Shown: piece by piece, positions 18,166 to 18,269 of the stretch
Position numbering within the stretch: position 1 is the stretch's first letter
Layout: the number at the start of each line of letters is the position of its first letter
Assembly (NCBI GenBank): GCA_029747585.1
Contig: JAPEVF010000899.1
Location: 1-18,269, forward strand
Length of the DNA stretch: 18,269 nt
Source of the DNA: Pleurotus djamor
Lineage: Eukaryota > Basidiomycota > Agaricomycetes > Agaricales > Pleurotaceae
Direction: 5' to 3'
Notes under the pieces: model-generated
Seen by the model: only the letters and a program-made list of their open reading frames with translations
Told to the model about the DNA's origin: nothing
Databases searched by the model: none
Translations under genes and position numbers: made by a program

Positions 18166-18269
18166 ACGACCTATACGTCCCCTTTACGCCAGTTTCTTAC
18201 CCTTTGTTCCCTCTGCGAACCCTTCCGCATCAGAGGTCCCCCTGTATGTATCTATTCTGCCGACACTTG
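18166..18269. other. Right edge of window, no feature recognised
   Basis: 104 bp after the PLAC8 stop. Two plus frames stay open to the edge, but the length is too short to mean anything and neither resembles a known family. Confidence 0.3.

Noticed and set aside
1..18269. tRNA, rRNA, CRISPR arrays, transposons, phage or toxin-antitoxin systems
   Set aside because: No T-loop consensus in a cloverleaf context, no regularly spaced repeats, no transposase or reverse transcriptase motifs and no terminal repeats were seen; all large segments are accounted for by spliced fungal genes.

Overview
This window looks like nuclear DNA of a filamentous basidiomycete, probably an Agaricomycete. The evidence is ten protein-coding genes packed end to end on both strands. 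Every multi-exon model needs many very short GT-AG introns: I placed 74, nearly all 46-72 nt and one of 109 nt. The proteins themselves are fungal types. No bacterial, viral or transposon sequence was seen. Four ambiguous bases (N) show this is draft-quality sequence. I cannot name the species.

Layout: a 5'-truncated YTP1-like membrane protein gene (+, 1-1353) converges on COQ2 (-, 1618-3027). COQ2 is followed upstream by a Rho GDP-dissociation inhibitor (-, 3204-4201) and a tandem CCCH zinc-finger protein (-, 4647-6471). Next come three proteasome genes: PRE3/beta1 (-, 6904-7890), RPN12 (+, 8048-9116) and PRE10/alpha7 (-, 9202-10257). A Nup82/Nup88-type nucleoporin (+, 10369-13325) is divergent from PRE10. 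A cytosolic GH105 family hydrolase (-, 13412-14788) is divergent from a 22-exon transporter of the anion:cation symporter (Dal5-like) MFS family (+, 15020-17770). A PLAC8-type cysteine-rich C-terminal exon (+, 18019-18165) lies near the right edge.

Functional links: the three proteasome genes sit in about 3.4 kb. PRE3 and RPN12 share a 157-bp divergent promoter with two GACGCGTC palindromes. PRE10 and NUP82 share a 111-bp divergent promoter with ACGCG motifs in inverted orientation. GH105 and the MFS gene share a 231-bp divergent promoter. Because the hydrolase has no signal peptide, the pair looks like an import-then-hydrolyse module for unsaturated uronyl disaccharides from pectin; this is an inference.

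All reconstructed coding lengths of the nine complete genes are exact multiples of three and keep family motifs across the joins. The weakest models are the first splice of the MFS gene, the N-terminus of the CCCH protein, the start of the Rho-GDI and everything upstream of the PLAC8 exon.
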